The notes under the pieces were generated by a model. It was not told the DNA's origin. It was given only the letters and a program-made list of their open reading frames with translations, and made no database searches. Shown here one piece after another: positions 6,053 to 6,146 of a stretch of DNA of 6,146 nt. Numbering within the stretch: position 1 is the stretch's first letter; every line of letters starts with the position of its first letter. The stretch is taken from NCBI GenBank assembly GCA_017527945.1, contig JAFXPL010000140.1, positions 1 to 6,146 of the forward strand, in the 5' to 3' direction. The DNA is from Bacteroidales bacterium. GTDB taxonomy: Bacteria > Bacteroidota > Bacteroidia > Bacteroidales > WCHB1-69. The position numbers and the translations under genes were made by a program.

Positions 6053-6146
6053 CTCCTAATCTCCTAATCTCCTAATCTCCTAATCTCCTAATCTCCTAAT
6101 CTCCTAATCTCCTAATCTCCTAATCTCCTAATCTCCTAATCTCCTA
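6053..6146. repeat. 8-base tandem array running off the window
   Basis: Perfect head-to-tail copies of CTCCTAAT fill the last 94 bases, 11.75 copies, with no interruption up to the edge, so the true length is unknown. An exact short repeat of this size is expected to change copy number by slippage and to be hard to assemble. Confidence 0.95.

Overview
The window looks like chromosomal DNA from a fairly GC-rich member of the Bacteroidota, most likely Bacteroidales. The main evidence is three promoters built on the Bacteroides-type -7 box TAnnTTTG, each preceded by an A-tract and followed by C and a GC-rich start. Start codons lack clear Shine-Dalgarno sequences. The gap after nptA's upstream region is packed with short tandem repeats. 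I cannot assign a genus.

Layout, left to right. Positions 1-567 hold no gene I can support. A FecCD-type ABC transporter permease reads leftward (568-1575). It is divergent from glnS, glutaminyl-tRNA synthetase (1704-3335, rightward), and each has its own -7 box in the ~130-base gap between them. After glnS comes a ~125-base cluster of hairpins and 18-base direct repeats (3361-3483). Next is a small protein of unknown function made of four gapless 25-residue helical repeats (3499-3918, rightward). It converges, with only 26 bases between stop codons, on a leftward Na+/phosphate cotransporter-family gene with a C-terminal PhoU-like domain (3945-5630).

Upstream of the cotransporter gene, on its strand, is a compact RNA-like unit: a -7 box (5926-5933), about 195 nt of foldable sequence, and a strong intrinsic terminator (5724-5760). 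It could be a free-standing small RNA or an attenuating 5' leader of the cotransporter gene, which has no obvious promoter of its own. A 16-base tandem repeat (three perfect copies) lies between the terminator and the start codon. Upstream of the RNA promoter the window ends in 7-base and then 8-base tandem repeats that run off the edge.

The genes do not form one pathway: they are nutrient uptake (iron/cobalamin-type permease, phosphate transporter), translation (GlnRS) and one unknown. The parts most worth following up are the RNA unit upstream of the phosphate transporter, the 25-residue repeat protein, and the hairpin/repeat cluster after glnS.
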